DNA from: a marine bacterium B5-7 | GTDB taxonomy: Bacteria; Pseudomonadota; Gammaproteobacteria; Arenicellales; CAJQKF01 | Direction of reading: 5' to 3' | Assembly: GCA_021604525.1 (NCBI GenBank) | Contig: BQJD01000033.1 | Location: forward strand, 1-39,639 | Length of the DNA stretch: 39,639 nucleotides | Part shown: positions 16,712 through 25,400 of the stretch, piece by piece | How the letters are laid out: the number at the start of each line of letters is the position of its first letter | How positions within the stretch are numbered: the stretch's first letter is position 1 | Notes under the pieces: model-generated | Told to the model about the DNA's origin: nothing | The model's database searches: none | Seen by the model: only the letters and a program-made list of their open reading frames with translations | Made by a program: the position numbers and the translations under genes

Positions 16712-18747
16712 GGGACCGGTCGAACGCGCACCGGCGGTGTTTTCGACTCGGTTAACAGGCGCAGTTCGGCACGGCGTTTTTCAGCTTCATACAAATTCTT
16801 CGCCCGCGATTCAACACGCCGCCAGAACATTTTCTCGCGCAATAAGATCTGTCGCAGCGGCTTGGCCCGATAGATGCACATGAATCGGTAAATGTCACGC
16901 ACGGTCAGACCGAGATCCATGCTCGAGTAACGCAGTCCGGAGATATCCTTGACTGCCCAGCGCACTGGCGTGCGGCGTCTGATCTGCATACGGTGCAGGT
17001 CGATGACGAACAGCCGGCTGGTAGAAGGTGAAAGATGCCTGGGATCGCCGTGGCGTTGCAGCAGGAAATGACACAAATAGTAATCTCGATGATTGGCGCC
17101 GCTGTTGTGAATGTCCCGCGAGATCAGCGCCAGACTCTTGATTAGCCAGCGTTTGAAACGAATGTCCTCGGCACTGGTGGGCGGCGAATACTTCCAGCGC
17201 TCGCAGAAGTCTTCAAGGCTCAGGCTATTGCTGATTTCATCAGTAACGATAAACGAGCGTCGTCTTGCCGGATTGCCGCCGGTGGTACCGTAGCCGGCGA
17301 TCGACATGGTATCGATACCGAGCCGTTGCAGGTGATGAACACCATGCCATTCATTCATTGCCCCCAGCACCGGCAGTCTGAAGTACAGCAGGTTTTTCAT
17401 GATTTCCTGCCAGCCAACGCCGGTGTGGGTTTTCAGGAAATAGCTGCGGCCGTCGCGAGTCAGGCGTACCGTGCGCCGGCCGGGTGCTTCCCGAAACACC
17501 TCGCCGTCGATCGACATGAGATTGTCAAACCCATGTTGTCCCGCCAGCCGGGCCTTGAGGTCTTCACGGATATACAGGCTGATGCCCTCGCTGGTGTCAA
17601 CAACCTGCTGTTTAAGGTGCATCTTGCGTTCACTGCACCAGTTTTCGATGACGTCCATTGCCGAAGACGGCATTCGGTAAAGTGATGGATCATCGCCATA
17701 CTCGCGGCCGTTGCGGCTCCAGACTTGCCGTTCCGTTGATGTCAGCATCGACGAAAGCCGCTCGTTGAGATCGTCCTGGGTAAATGGTGAGCGCAGCACC
17801 GTGCCGGCTTCAGCGCGGCAGATATGCGGCGCGTACCCGCACACGTCGGTGGTGAGTACCGGCAACCCGGCGGTCAGCGCTTCAAGCAGGATCGTGCCGG
17901 TATTCTCGCTGTATGCGGGGTGCACCAGCAGATCACCGGCGGCAAGGATTTCCGGAATATCCGTTCGCCCACCGAGAAAACTCACCTGGTGGTCGACTTT
18001 CAGTTTACGTGCCAGGCGCTGGTAGTTCGCCGGATTATCCTGGCCGACGATCACCAGCTTCGAACCCTGCCGAATGGCTTCCGGTAATTCAGCCAGGGCG
18101 CGAATGGCACGGTCGAGGCCCTTGGTTTTAAAGCCGGAACCAACGAAAAGCAGTAGAAACTGATCTTCGTCTACGCCGAAGGTTTTGCGCATGGAACGGC
18201 GCACTAATTCAGGGTTCGGTGGTACCCGGCGATTTTCGTCCAGGGTTGGCGGCAGGATGTGAAAGCGGTTGTCGGGGGTGCCGTAGAACTGTTGGTAAAC
18301 GCCCTTCTCCCGTTCAGAAAGCGACAAAATCATGGTCGATTTCTGGGTGCTGAACACAGCACGTTCGAAGGTGAAAAAATGATGGAAACGGGGTGTAAGC
18401 CGATATAGCGGACTGTAGCGGGGTACAGCCCGGCCGATGTAGCAGAAGTCAGCGCCATAATAGATATCCATATCAGGCATTTTGTTAAAGCCGATCACGG
18501 CATCGAATTCATGTTCTTTCAGGCGCTTTTTAAGCTGCCGATGGAATGACGCATTCTGGGCGTGATTCATCCATCGGTAAGCGGGCAGTACGGTGACCGG
18601 TATATTTTCCGGTGGATCACCCTGCCACTGCGACACATAGACATGTACATCGTGGCCGCGCCCCTTCGCCTCGAGCAGAATACGCAGAAAATCGCGTGAC
18701 AGACCACTATAGGGGAAGTATTTGAAAAGACAGAAGGCGAGTTTCAT
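16708..18747 (-). CDS. Fused LPS core glucosyltransferase WaaG - heptose kinase WaaP
   Basis: A 679-aa protein with two domains that are normally separate genes. Residues 1-370 are a GT-B family 4 glycosyltransferase like WaaG, starting MKLAFCLFKYFPYSGLSRDF and containing GSGFKTKGLDRAI, HPAYSENTGTILLEALTAGLPVL (given as family motif) with the EX7E pair Glu281/Glu289; it would add the first hexose to heptose II. Residues about 395-650 are WaaP, the heptose I kinase: Lys439 (FLKTH), catalytic Asp555 (HRDYYLCHFLL), metal-binding Asp583 (VIDLHRMQIRR). The ATG at 18747 aligns with WaaG; a longer frame to 18783 adds 12 residues. No internal stop or frameshift separates the halves. Confidence 0.88.
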
Positions 18748-18867
18748 ACGGCCTACTTTAACGCCGGATTCGGTTTGCGCCAAGCCGCTGTGAGTCGTCG
18801 GCCGGCGTCATTTAGCCCGACGGCTGTTACTTGCCTCAAAATGCGTCTTCGATAATGGGGGTTAGAG

Positions 18868-19923
18868 TCATATGGGACGATTATCGATTGCATTCAATAC
18901 GGCCTTGAATACCCGCGCCGGATCAAGGTCTTCCAGGCAGCGGAAATGGCCGAGTGGACACTCGCGCTTGAAGCAGGGGCTGCAGTCAAGATCAAGCGTC
19001 AGAATGGTGGCATCGTTGCTCAGCGGTGGCGTGAATCCGGGACTCGACGAGCCGTATAGCGCCACCAGTGGCCGCTTCAGTGCCGCGCTCACATGCACCA
19101 ATCCCGAATCGTTGCTCACCACGACATCGGCCAATGACAATAATTCAATAGCCTGCCCCAGATTCGTGTGTCCGGCAAGGTCGATACAGGCGTCGTCACT
19201 TGCCTCGACAATCTGACGGGTAATGTCACTATCCTTGTCGGAGCCGAATAGCCAGACGGCGAAACCGGCTGCGTGGGCGAGGTCTGCCAGATGAGCGAAA
19301 TGTCGTGACGGCCAGCGTTTGGCGGGTCCGAACTCGGCTCCGGGACAAAGTGCCAGAAGGGGTGTTGTCGGGCGTTTCAGTCCCAGTTCGTCAAGCGAGC
19401 GCGATACGGATTCATCGTCGACCACAAGACGAGGTGATTGCCAGGTCGGTGGGTCGTTGGTTGATTGTTGTCTCGCTTCGCCGGCAAGGAAGACGAATCG
19501 CTGCACCGTCAGCGGCAGTCGTTGTTTATCAAGTGGCCGAATGTCGTTGATGAGGCGGTAGCGCATCTCGCCGCGATAACCGGTGCGTTGTGGAATACGT
19601 GCCAGCCACGGCGCCAGCGCCGATTTGATCGATCCAGGTAGCACGATTGCCCGGTCGAAGTGGTATTCGCGTAACTGTCGGGCGAGATCCAGGCGAGCGC
19701 CGAGCCCCATCTTTCCATGGCTGAAATTGGCCGGGATTGTCAGATCGACCTCCGGCATACGCGCCAGCAAAGGTGCGGTCCACGGTGGCGCGGCAACCGC
19801 GATGAATGACTTGGGATGACGCGCGTGAAGGTCCATGAAAAGGCTCTGCGCCATGACCATATCGCCAATCCAGGACGGCCCGATGACGAGTATTCGCGGT
19901 GAGTCAATCACCACTGGCAACAA
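18868..19923 (-). CDS. waaF: ADP-heptose--LPS heptosyltransferase II
   Basis: Family 9 glycosyltransferase of about 350 aa that transfers L,D-heptose onto heptose I of the LPS inner core at the cytosolic face. Signature segments: ILVIGPSWIGDMVMAQSLF at the N terminus, GYRGEMRYRLINDIR, LCPGAEFGPAKRWP (nucleotide-sugar binding), VVSNDSGLVHVSAAL and ALYGSSSPGFTPPL. The start is uncertain: the frame opens with TTG at 19923, and GTG codons at 19914 and 19911 are equally plausible; there is no ATG near. waaC, usually next to waaF, is absent here, as waaG-waaP follows directly. Confidence 0.93.
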   Translation of the reverse strand: MLPVVIDSPRILVIGPSWIGDMVMAQSLFMDLHARHPKSFIAVAAPPWTAPLLARMPEVDLTIPANFSHGKMGLGARLDLARQLREYHFDRAIVLPGSIKSALAPWLARIPQRTGYRGEMRYRLINDIRPLDKQRLPLTVQRFVFLAGEARQQSTNDPPTWQSPRLVVDDESVSRSLDELGLKRPTTPLLALCPGAEFGPAKRWPSRHFAHLADLAHAAGFAVWLFGSDKDSDITRQIVEASDDACIDLAGHTNLGQAIELLSLADVVVSNDSGLVHVSAALKRPLVALYGSSSPGFTPPLSNDATILTLDLDCSPCFKRECPLGHFRCLEDLDPARVFKAVLNAIDNRPI

Positions 19924-19981
19924 TCACCGGCGCTGGAAGCGGGTAGGTCAATCGGTTTACGCGGATCCGCAAAGGCAGGCG

Positions 19982-20200
19982 TCAGTCATCCTTCAGAACG
20001 TAATAAGTTCCGCAGTAAGGGCACAGCGCATGGCCATTTTTTTCAATAGGAATAAAAACACGCGGATGCGAATTCCAAAGACTCATGCCGTCCATTGGGC
20101 AATGCAGGGGAAGGTCGGTGCGACCAATGTCCACCCGTAGCGACGCATTAGGTGTTTTCAGATCGGGATCCGGATTCTTATGAGGCTTTTGATAAGACAT
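19982..20200 (-). CDS. CHCC zinc-finger domain protein
   Basis: A 72-aa protein of the zf-CHCC family. Zinc ligands are visible as Cys34 (HCPMDG), His45 (WNSHPRVFIPI) and Cys60/Cys63 (ALCPYCGTYYVL), the spacing of the family. Related proteins include the small NDUFS6-like subunit of complex I, but the bacterial stand-alone members have no settled function. The ATG at 20200 is preferred; upstream in-frame codons would overlap the ilvE 3' end. It sits between ilvE and waaF, a conserved position for this small gene in gammaproteobacteria. Confidence 0.85.
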   Translation of the reverse strand: MSYQKPHKNPDPDLKTPNASLRVDIGRTDLPLHCPMDGMSLWNSHPRVFIPIEKNGHALCPYCGTYYVLKDD

Positions 20201-20228
20201 TTCAGTGCCAGTGTGGTTGTCTGGATCA

Positions 20229-21164
20229 CTATATGTAAGTGAGCCAATCGGCGTGTGCCGCGGAGCGTCCCTCGACACAGTCGAAATAGGCGGTTTGCAC
20301 GCGCTCGGTTATCGGGCCGCGGGCGCCATTGCCAATAACGCGCCCGTCCAGTTCGCGAACCGGTGTGACTTCCGCTGCGGTGCCGGTAAAGAAAACCTCG
20401 TCGGCAATGTAAACTTCATCGCGGGTGATGCGTTTTTCACGAACGGGAATGTCCATTTCGGCCATCAGTTGCATAACCGTATCGCGGGTTATGCCTTCCA
20501 GCGCCGAAGTGAGATCCGGCGTGTACACCACGCCATCGCGGACGACGAATACATTCTCACCGGTGCCTTCCATGACATAACCGCTGGCATCGAGCATCAG
20601 CGCCTCGTCACAACCCGAGGCCAGCGCTTCCTGCAGGGCGAGGATCGAGTTGATGTAGTTGCCGCAGGCTTTGGCGCGACACATGGTGATGTTGACATGG
20701 TGACGGGTCAGCGACGAAGTGCGTACCTTGATGCCCTTCTTGAGTCCGTCGTCACCCAGATACGCACCCCACGACCAGGCGGCGATGGCGATATGGGTTT
20801 GCAACATGTCAGCGCGAATACCCATGCCTTCCGAACCATAGTAGGCAAGCGGGCGCAGGTAGGCGGTTTCAAGATTATTGCCACGAACTACATCGATCTG
20901 TGCCTGGTTCAGGGTGTCGCGATCGAAGGGAATTTTCATATTGAGTATATGCGCCGATCGAAACAGACGGTCGGTATGCTCACTCAGCCTGAAAATGGCG
21001 GTACCCTTTTCGGTACGATAGGCGCGTACCCCTTCAAAACAGCCGAGGCCATAGTGCAAGGTATGGGTCAGCACGTGAGTGGTGGCCTCGCGCCAGGGGA
21101 CCATCTGGCCGTCGGACCAGATGACACCGTCGCGGTCGGAGAATGATGGGGACGCGTTCACCAT
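20229..21164 (-). CDS. ilvE: Branched-chain amino acid aminotransferase
   Basis: PLP fold-type IV transaminase that makes or degrades leucine, isoleucine and valine using glutamate/2-oxoglutarate. The 311-aa length is standard. Diagnostic segments are DGVIWSDGQMVPW, HTLHYGLGCFEGVRAY, YLRPLAYYGSEGMGI, the Schiff-base Lys165 in RAKACGNYINSILA, and the family signature EALMLDASGYVMEGTGENVF. It is the first gene of a minus-strand run toward the LPS genes. A long open frame on the other strand across the same bases is a shadow with no family similarity. Confidence 0.96.
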   Translation of the reverse strand: MVNASPSFSDRDGVIWSDGQMVPWREATTHVLTHTLHYGLGCFEGVRAYRTEKGTAIFRLSEHTDRLFRSAHILNMKIPFDRDTLNQAQIDVVRGNNLETAYLRPLAYYGSEGMGIRADMLQTHIAIAAWSWGAYLGDDGLKKGIKVRTSSLTRHHVNITMCRAKACGNYINSILALQEALASGCDEALMLDASGYVMEGTGENVFVVRDGVVYTPDLTSALEGITRDTVMQLMAEMDIPVREKRITRDEVYIADEVFFTGTAAEVTPVRELDGRVIGNGARGPITERVQTAYFDCVEGRSAAHADWLTYI

Positions 21165-21227
21165 TTTGAATTATCTCTTGGGTATCGGTTGGGAGAGGCT
21201 TTAACCGCAATTCGGCAAAGCCGCTCT

Positions 21228-21256
21228 TTATTAAATCAACGGCGAGTAGCTGTCAA
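21228..21256 (-). promoter_or_regulatory. Sigma70-like promoter of the ilvE-waa-aroE unit
   Basis: On the minus strand TTGACA (21251-21256) is followed after 17 bp by TAATAA (21228-21233), about 64 bp before the ilvE start codon. The -35 is a perfect match and the -10 a partial one. A small CGGC-TTT-GCCG hairpin follows in the leader. No other good promoter was seen within the downstream genes. Confidence 0.5.
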
Positions 21257-21296
21257 GCACGTTAAGGAAGTTGGCGCATATTTAAGTGGTCGATAT

Positions 21297-21698
21297 TCAT
21301 GCCAACATTCTCGCCAGCGCCACCACAGCGTCGCGACCGTAGGGTTCGAGACGGGAGGCAAACTGGCTCGGATGGATACCGGGACCAAGAATACCGACGC
21401 CGATCGGCTTCATGAGTTCGAGCTGCAGGGAAATGATGGCGGATATCACGGCATGCCCCATGACCAGTCCATGATCGGTTTCACCTCGCTCGATGATGCC
21501 GAGCGCCACGGCGCCATCAATATCGTCGCGTTGCAGCAGGCGCTTCAATGCCAGGGGTTTTTCCATGGATCCCGGTACCGTGACCTCCTCGACAATGATC
21601 AGGTCGGCGGCTGCGGCGGTGGTGCGTGCTGCGTCACGCATCACGGAAATAGCATCGGAATGAAAAGCGCCCAGTACAAAGGCGATATTGCGGCCCAC
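21297..21698 (-). CDS. ribH: 6,7-dimethyl-8-ribityllumazine synthase, archaeal-type
   Basis: Condenses 3,4-dihydroxy-2-butanone 4-phosphate with the ribityl-aminouracil to give the riboflavin precursor lumazine. The 133-aa protein shows VTVPGSMEKPLALKRLLQ, DGAVALGIIERGETDH with the catalytic His76, and KPIGVGILGPGIHPSQ. These resemble the short archaeal enzymes (Methanocaldococcus-like: VPGVFDMPLAVKKLL, EGETEHDEIVV, LGISGPGMT) more than the standard bacterial RibH of about 155 aa. The start is GTG 21698, preceded by a CTGGAGAAG Shine-Dalgarno. No other rib gene and no obvious FMN riboswitch is nearby. It may be a second RibH copy or a horizontally acquired one. Confidence 0.8.
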   Translation of the reverse strand: MGRNIAFVLGAFHSDAISVMRDAARTTAAAADLIIVEEVTVPGSMEKPLALKRLLQRDDIDGAVALGIIERGETDHGLVMGHAVISAIISLQLELMKPIGVGILGPGIHPSQFASRLEPYGRDAVVALARMLA

Positions 21699-21815
21699 TG
21701 TCTTCTCCAGGTTAATGTTGACTGAATAATAGTGATTTCAAGCGCCCATGGTACCATTACAGGCTGTCCGCTGATCGCACCACCACAGGCTTATCGCCTT
21801 AAAACCTTCCATTTC

Positions 21816-22661
21816 ATGTCGCAAGTTCCAACATCGATCAACTCCCTGCCGGAGCAAGCCATCCTTGCCGACAGAATGCGCCGATTCGGCGGTATCGCCC
21901 GGCTCTACGGCGACGCCGGTTTGCAGCGTCTTCAGGCAAGTCACGTCTGTGTCATTGGTGTCGGTGGCGTCGGTTCGTGGCTGGCCGAAGCCCTGGCGCG
22001 AAGCGGAGTCGGCAGCCTCAGTCTGATCGACATGGATCACGTGGCCGTTTCCAATATCAACCGGCAGATTCATGCCGATGATTCGACTCTTGGCATGGCC
22101 AAGATCGAGGCCATGCGGCGCCGGCTTGCGCTGATCAATCCCCAACTCGCCGTTCAGGTTGTGGACGACTTTGTAACGGTCGAAAACGCTGCCATGCTGC
22201 TTGATGGCGGCTACGATTTTGTTATCGACTGTGCCGATAACGCACGGGTCAAGGCTGAGATTGTGGCGCGCTGCCGACGCAGCAGGAGGCGGGTCATTAC
22301 CGTCGGCGGCGCCGGTGGGCGGATCGATCCGTCGCGCATTCGCATCGCTGATCTATCCCGTACGGAACACGATCCGCTGCTTGCCAGGGTGCGTCGCATC
22401 CTTAGAACCTCTTATGGCTTGAGCAGTAATCCCTCGCGACGTTTCGACGTGCCATGCGTGTATTCCAGTGAGCAGGTCACCTATGCCACCGAGTCCGGTG
22501 AGACATCAAGGGAGGAGTCAGCGGCGCGTTCGAGCGCAGGTTTAAGTTGCGCCGGTGGCCTCGGCTCAGTGACTCACGTAACGGCGTCGTTTGCATTTCA
22601 TGCAGCGGGCTATGTGCTTGAGCGGATTGCCGACGGACGTGCCTCGCGAGATAAGACATGA
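21816..22661 (+). CDS. tcdA: tRNA threonylcarbamoyladenosine dehydratase
   Basis: ATP-dependent E1-like enzyme that cyclises t6A at position 37 of ANN-decoding tRNAs to ct6A. The 281-aa protein has the nucleotide motif VCVIGVGGVGSWLAEALARSG, the adenylation segment LIDMDHVAVSNINRQIHA and FVIDCADNARVKAEI, all typical of TcdA/CsdL. The ATG at 21816 gives the family N terminus (LADRMRRFGGIARLYGDAGL soon follows); in-frame codons back to 21732 lack similarity. It is divergent from ribH. The stop overlaps the next gene by four bases (ATGA). Confidence 0.94.
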   Translation: MSQVPTSINSLPEQAILADRMRRFGGIARLYGDAGLQRLQASHVCVIGVGGVGSWLAEALARSGVGSLSLIDMDHVAVSNINRQIHADDSTLGMAKIEAMRRRLALINPQLAVQVVDDFVTVENAAMLLDGGYDFVIDCADNARVKAEIVARCRRSRRRVITVGGAGGRIDPSRIRIADLSRTEHDPLLARVRRILRTSYGLSSNPSRRFDVPCVYSSEQVTYATESGETSREESAARSSAGLSCAGGLGSVTHVTASFAFHAAGYVLERIADGRASRDKT

Positions 22662-23050
22662 AAGACATCGGCATCGCGGTACTCATCATCATCGTACTCA
22701 TTGGCCTGTTTCAACTGGTGACCCTGTTTCGCGCCAGGCGCACTCGCGGTCGGCACATCGGTGATCTTGGCGACGAGGCGGTCAGGTTGCTGGCCGGCCG
22801 GCAACATGCGCTGGTCTATCTGTATAGCCCCGTCTGCGCACCGTGTCGGGCGATGACGCCAGTAATCGACACACTGATGGATGCCGGCGAGGAGCGCATC
22901 ATCAAGGTGGATGTGCTTGAGAATGCGGCGGCTGCGCAGGCCTTCAAGGTACGCGCAACGCCGACCCTGGTTCGGGTAATCGATTCCAGGATCGACAATG
23001 TCTATCTCGGGGCCAAGAGCGAACAAACCATCCAGAGCCTGTTGCCATGA
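22658..23050 (+). CDS. Membrane-anchored thioredoxin-like protein
   Basis: Protein of 130 aa with an N-terminal membrane segment (IGIAVLIIIVLIGLFQLVTLF, about residues 4-24) followed by arginines, then a thioredoxin fold. The redox motif is CAPC in YLYSPVCAPCRAMTP, and the cis-proline is in RATPTLVRV. The positive residues after the membrane segment suggest the thioredoxin domain faces the cytosol, but topology is not certain. It starts inside the tcdA stop (ATGA overlap), so the two are translationally coupled. The partner is unknown. Confidence 0.85.
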   Translation: MKDIGIAVLIIIVLIGLFQLVTLFRARRTRGRHIGDLGDEAVRLLAGRQHALVYLYSPVCAPCRAMTPVIDTLMDAGEERIIKVDVLENAAAAQAFKVRATPTLVRVIDSRIDNVYLGAKSEQTIQSLLP

Positions 23051-23060
23051 GTTTGCAAGA

Positions 23061-24608
23061 ATGAGTCGCGACATCCTCATTGCCACTATCAATGCACGCT
23101 ACCATCATGCGTCGCTGGGACTTCGCTACCTGTATGCCAATCTCGGCCCGCTACAGCCGCGCGCGGCAATTCGTGAGTTCACCCTTGAATCGCGGTCGCA
23201 GGAGATAGCCGAAATTCTGCTGGCAGATCAGCCGCGCATCATCGGGCTCGGTGTTTATATCTGGAATGTCGAGGAAAGCATTCGACTGGCGGCAATGATC
23301 AAATCCATCGAGCCGGATTGCCTGGTGATTGCCGGTGGTCCCGAGGTCGGTTTTGAAGATGACTTGCCGGATGGTATTGAACGCTGGTGCGATTACATTG
23401 TTGCCGGGCAGGGCGATTTCGCCTTTCGTGATCTGTGCCGGCAGTTGCTCGACGGTGAGTCGCCAGCGTCGCGATTTATCAAATCGGACAATCCACGTCT
23501 GGATAAGCTTCAGTTGCCCTACGCTTACTATGACGAGGCCGACATCGCCAACCGGCTGATTTACGTCGAGGCATCGCGTGGCTGTCCGTTCAAGTGTGAG
23601 TTTTGCTTGTCGTCGCTTGATCGCACCGCCTGGAATTTCAATCTCGATCGTTTCCTTGGCGAGATGGATGATCTGTATCGACGCGGCGTTCGACACTTCA
23701 AGTTTGTCGATCGAACATTCAATCTCAAGCGTTCCACCACGACACGTATTCTCGAATACTTCCTCGATAAAAACGATCGCGACCTGTTCCTTCACTTCGA
23801 GCTGATTCCGGATCGCCTGCCGGAAGAATTGAAACAATACCTGATCCGTTTTGCGCCTGGCACATTGCAATTCGAGATCGGCATTCAGACATTCAACCGC
23901 GAGGTTCAAACGCTCATCTCTCGTCGGCAGGATCACGATAAAACCTGTGAAAACATGACCTGGCTGAAGGCCAATACTCATGCACACATTCACGCCGACC
24001 TTATTTTTGGATTGCCGGGTGAGGATCTGGAAAGTTTTGCCAGGGGGTTTAACACGCTGTACGCACTTGGGCCCGACGAGATTCAGCTCGGCATACTGAA
24101 GCGTCTTCGCGGTACCCCGATAAGCCGGCACGAAGATGCCTATCAACTTCGTTTCAATCCGTCGCCTCCGTATCAGATACTGTCGACCGATCGCGTCAGC
24201 TTTACCGACGTACAGCGTGTCAATCGCTTTGCGCGATATTGGGACATGGTGGCCAACTCGGGTCGTTTTGCCGGTACCATGAGGTTATTCAATGAGGCGG
24301 ATCTGTTCGCTGAATTCATGATGGTGACCGATCATATTTATGCCGCGACCCAAAAAACGCATCAAATCGCACTGCCGCGGTTGTTTGAACGCATGTTTGA
24401 TGCGCTGGTTCATGAATTGGGCAGGGATGCGACTCAAGTCGCGAAAGTGATGAGCGCCGATTTCGAGCGCGGTGGTTTCAAGGGTGCGCCAGCGTTCATG
24501 ACAACATCCAGGCAACGCGTTACATCAAACAATCTCCGTAGCAATAACGGCCACAGCGCGCGACAGACGCGGCATGCACAAGCCAATAATCAACTGACAC
24601 ATTTATAG
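23061..24608 (+). CDS. B12-binding domain radical SAM protein
   Basis: A 515-aa protein with an N-terminal cobalamin-binding Rossmann-like domain (about 1-140; ILIATINARYHHASLGLRYL, then LGVYIWNVEES and VIAGGPEVG) and a radical SAM barrel. The 4Fe-4S motif is Cys175-Cys179-Cys182 in ASRGCPFKCEFC, with VDRTFNLK and LIFGLPGED after it. The C-terminal region matches the DUF4080 type as I recall it. These enzymes often carry out methylations or other radical reactions on unactivated carbons; the substrate is not known. The ATG at 23061 is used because the B12 domain starts there. It is 10 bp after the thioredoxin gene. Confidence 0.88.
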   Translation: MSRDILIATINARYHHASLGLRYLYANLGPLQPRAAIREFTLESRSQEIAEILLADQPRIIGLGVYIWNVEESIRLAAMIKSIEPDCLVIAGGPEVGFEDDLPDGIERWCDYIVAGQGDFAFRDLCRQLLDGESPASRFIKSDNPRLDKLQLPYAYYDEADIANRLIYVEASRGCPFKCEFCLSSLDRTAWNFNLDRFLGEMDDLYRRGVRHFKFVDRTFNLKRSTTTRILEYFLDKNDRDLFLHFELIPDRLPEELKQYLIRFAPGTLQFEIGIQTFNREVQTLISRRQDHDKTCENMTWLKANTHAHIHADLIFGLPGEDLESFARGFNTLYALGPDEIQLGILKRLRGTPISRHEDAYQLRFNPSPPYQILSTDRVSFTDVQRVNRFARYWDMVANSGRFAGTMRLFNEADLFAEFMMVTDHIYAATQKTHQIALPRLFERMFDALVHELGRDATQVAKVMSADFERGGFKGAPAFMTTSRQRVTSNNLRSNNGHSARQTRHAQANNQLTHL

Positions 24609-24620
24609 ACGGGCCTAACA

Positions 24621-25394
24621 ATGACTGCACATCTTGAAGTCCATCAATTTCCGGTTCTAAACGATAACTACGCATTTCTGGTTCACGATGCTGCGCAGGG
24701 GATAACTGCCAGCATCGATACGCCTGACGCTCGTGCCATTCTGAGTGAGGCCGAGCGTCTCGGCTGGACCATCACGCATATATTCAATACCCATCATCAT
24801 CATGATCATGCCGGCGGCAATCTTGCCATCAAGGAGGCGAGCGGATGCACGATTTATGGCAATAGTGCCGATGCGTCGAGAATACCCGGCATCGACATAA
24901 AACTTGCCGATGGCGATACATTCGACTTCGGTGGTCATGTGGTGGAGGTGGTGGAAACACCGGGTCATACGGTCGGCCATATCGTTTATTACATCGCCGA
25001 CGAGTCGATTGCCTTCGTCGGTGACACACTGTTCGCCATGGGCTGCGGACGTTTATTCGAAGGTTCGCCACAACAGATGTGGAATTCGCTCAGTCGCATC
25101 AGGCAATGGCCTGACGACACACGCATCTACTGCGCCCATGAGTACACCCTGGCGAACGCCGAGTTCGCCATGAGCGTCGAACCGGATAACACCGCGCTGC
25201 GCCAGCGTTTCGATGAAGTCAAGGCGATGCGTCGAAACCATAAGCCAACGGTTCCCACCACGCTCGCTATTGAACGGCAGACCAATCCGTTCCTGCGTGC
25301 CGATGTGCCCGAGTTCATCAATGCGATTGATATGCCGGGTCAAGGGGCGGTGGATGTTTTTGCCGAGACACGCCGTCGCAAGGATTCGTTTTAA
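24621..25394 (+). CDS. gloB: Hydroxyacylglutathione hydrolase (glyoxalase II)
   Basis: Metallo-beta-lactamase-fold hydrolase of 257 aa that releases D-lactate and glutathione from S-lactoylglutathione, the second step of methylglyoxal detoxification. The dinuclear metal site THHHHDHAGG (His58-His63) is present, with ETPGHTVGHIVYY, GDTLFAMGCGRLFEG, CAHEYT and the C-terminal NPFLRAD glutathione-binding segment. It lies 12 bp after the radical SAM gene and 6 bp before the GMC gene, all on the same strand, so a four- to five-gene transcript from tcdA is likely. Confidence 0.95.
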   Translation: MTAHLEVHQFPVLNDNYAFLVHDAAQGITASIDTPDARAILSEAERLGWTITHIFNTHHHHDHAGGNLAIKEASGCTIYGNSADASRIPGIDIKLADGDTFDFGGHVVEVVETPGHTVGHIVYYIADESIAFVGDTLFAMGCGRLFEGSPQQMWNSLSRIRQWPDDTRIYCAHEYTLANAEFAMSVEPDNTALRQRFDEVKAMRRNHKPTVPTTLAIERQTNPFLRADVPEFINAIDMPGQGAVDVFAETRRRKDSF

Positions 25395-25400
25395 GCCACA

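Noticed and set aside
20205-21146. A 313-codon open frame on the plus strand opposite ilvE
   Set aside because: It is the complement of a strongly conserved aminotransferase and its peptide has no recognisable motif; low stop density reflects ilvE codon use.
23151-24146. A 331-codon open frame on the minus strand opposite the radical SAM gene
   Set aside because: The plus-strand frame carries the CxxxCxxC site and B12 motifs; the antisense peptide shows no family similarity.
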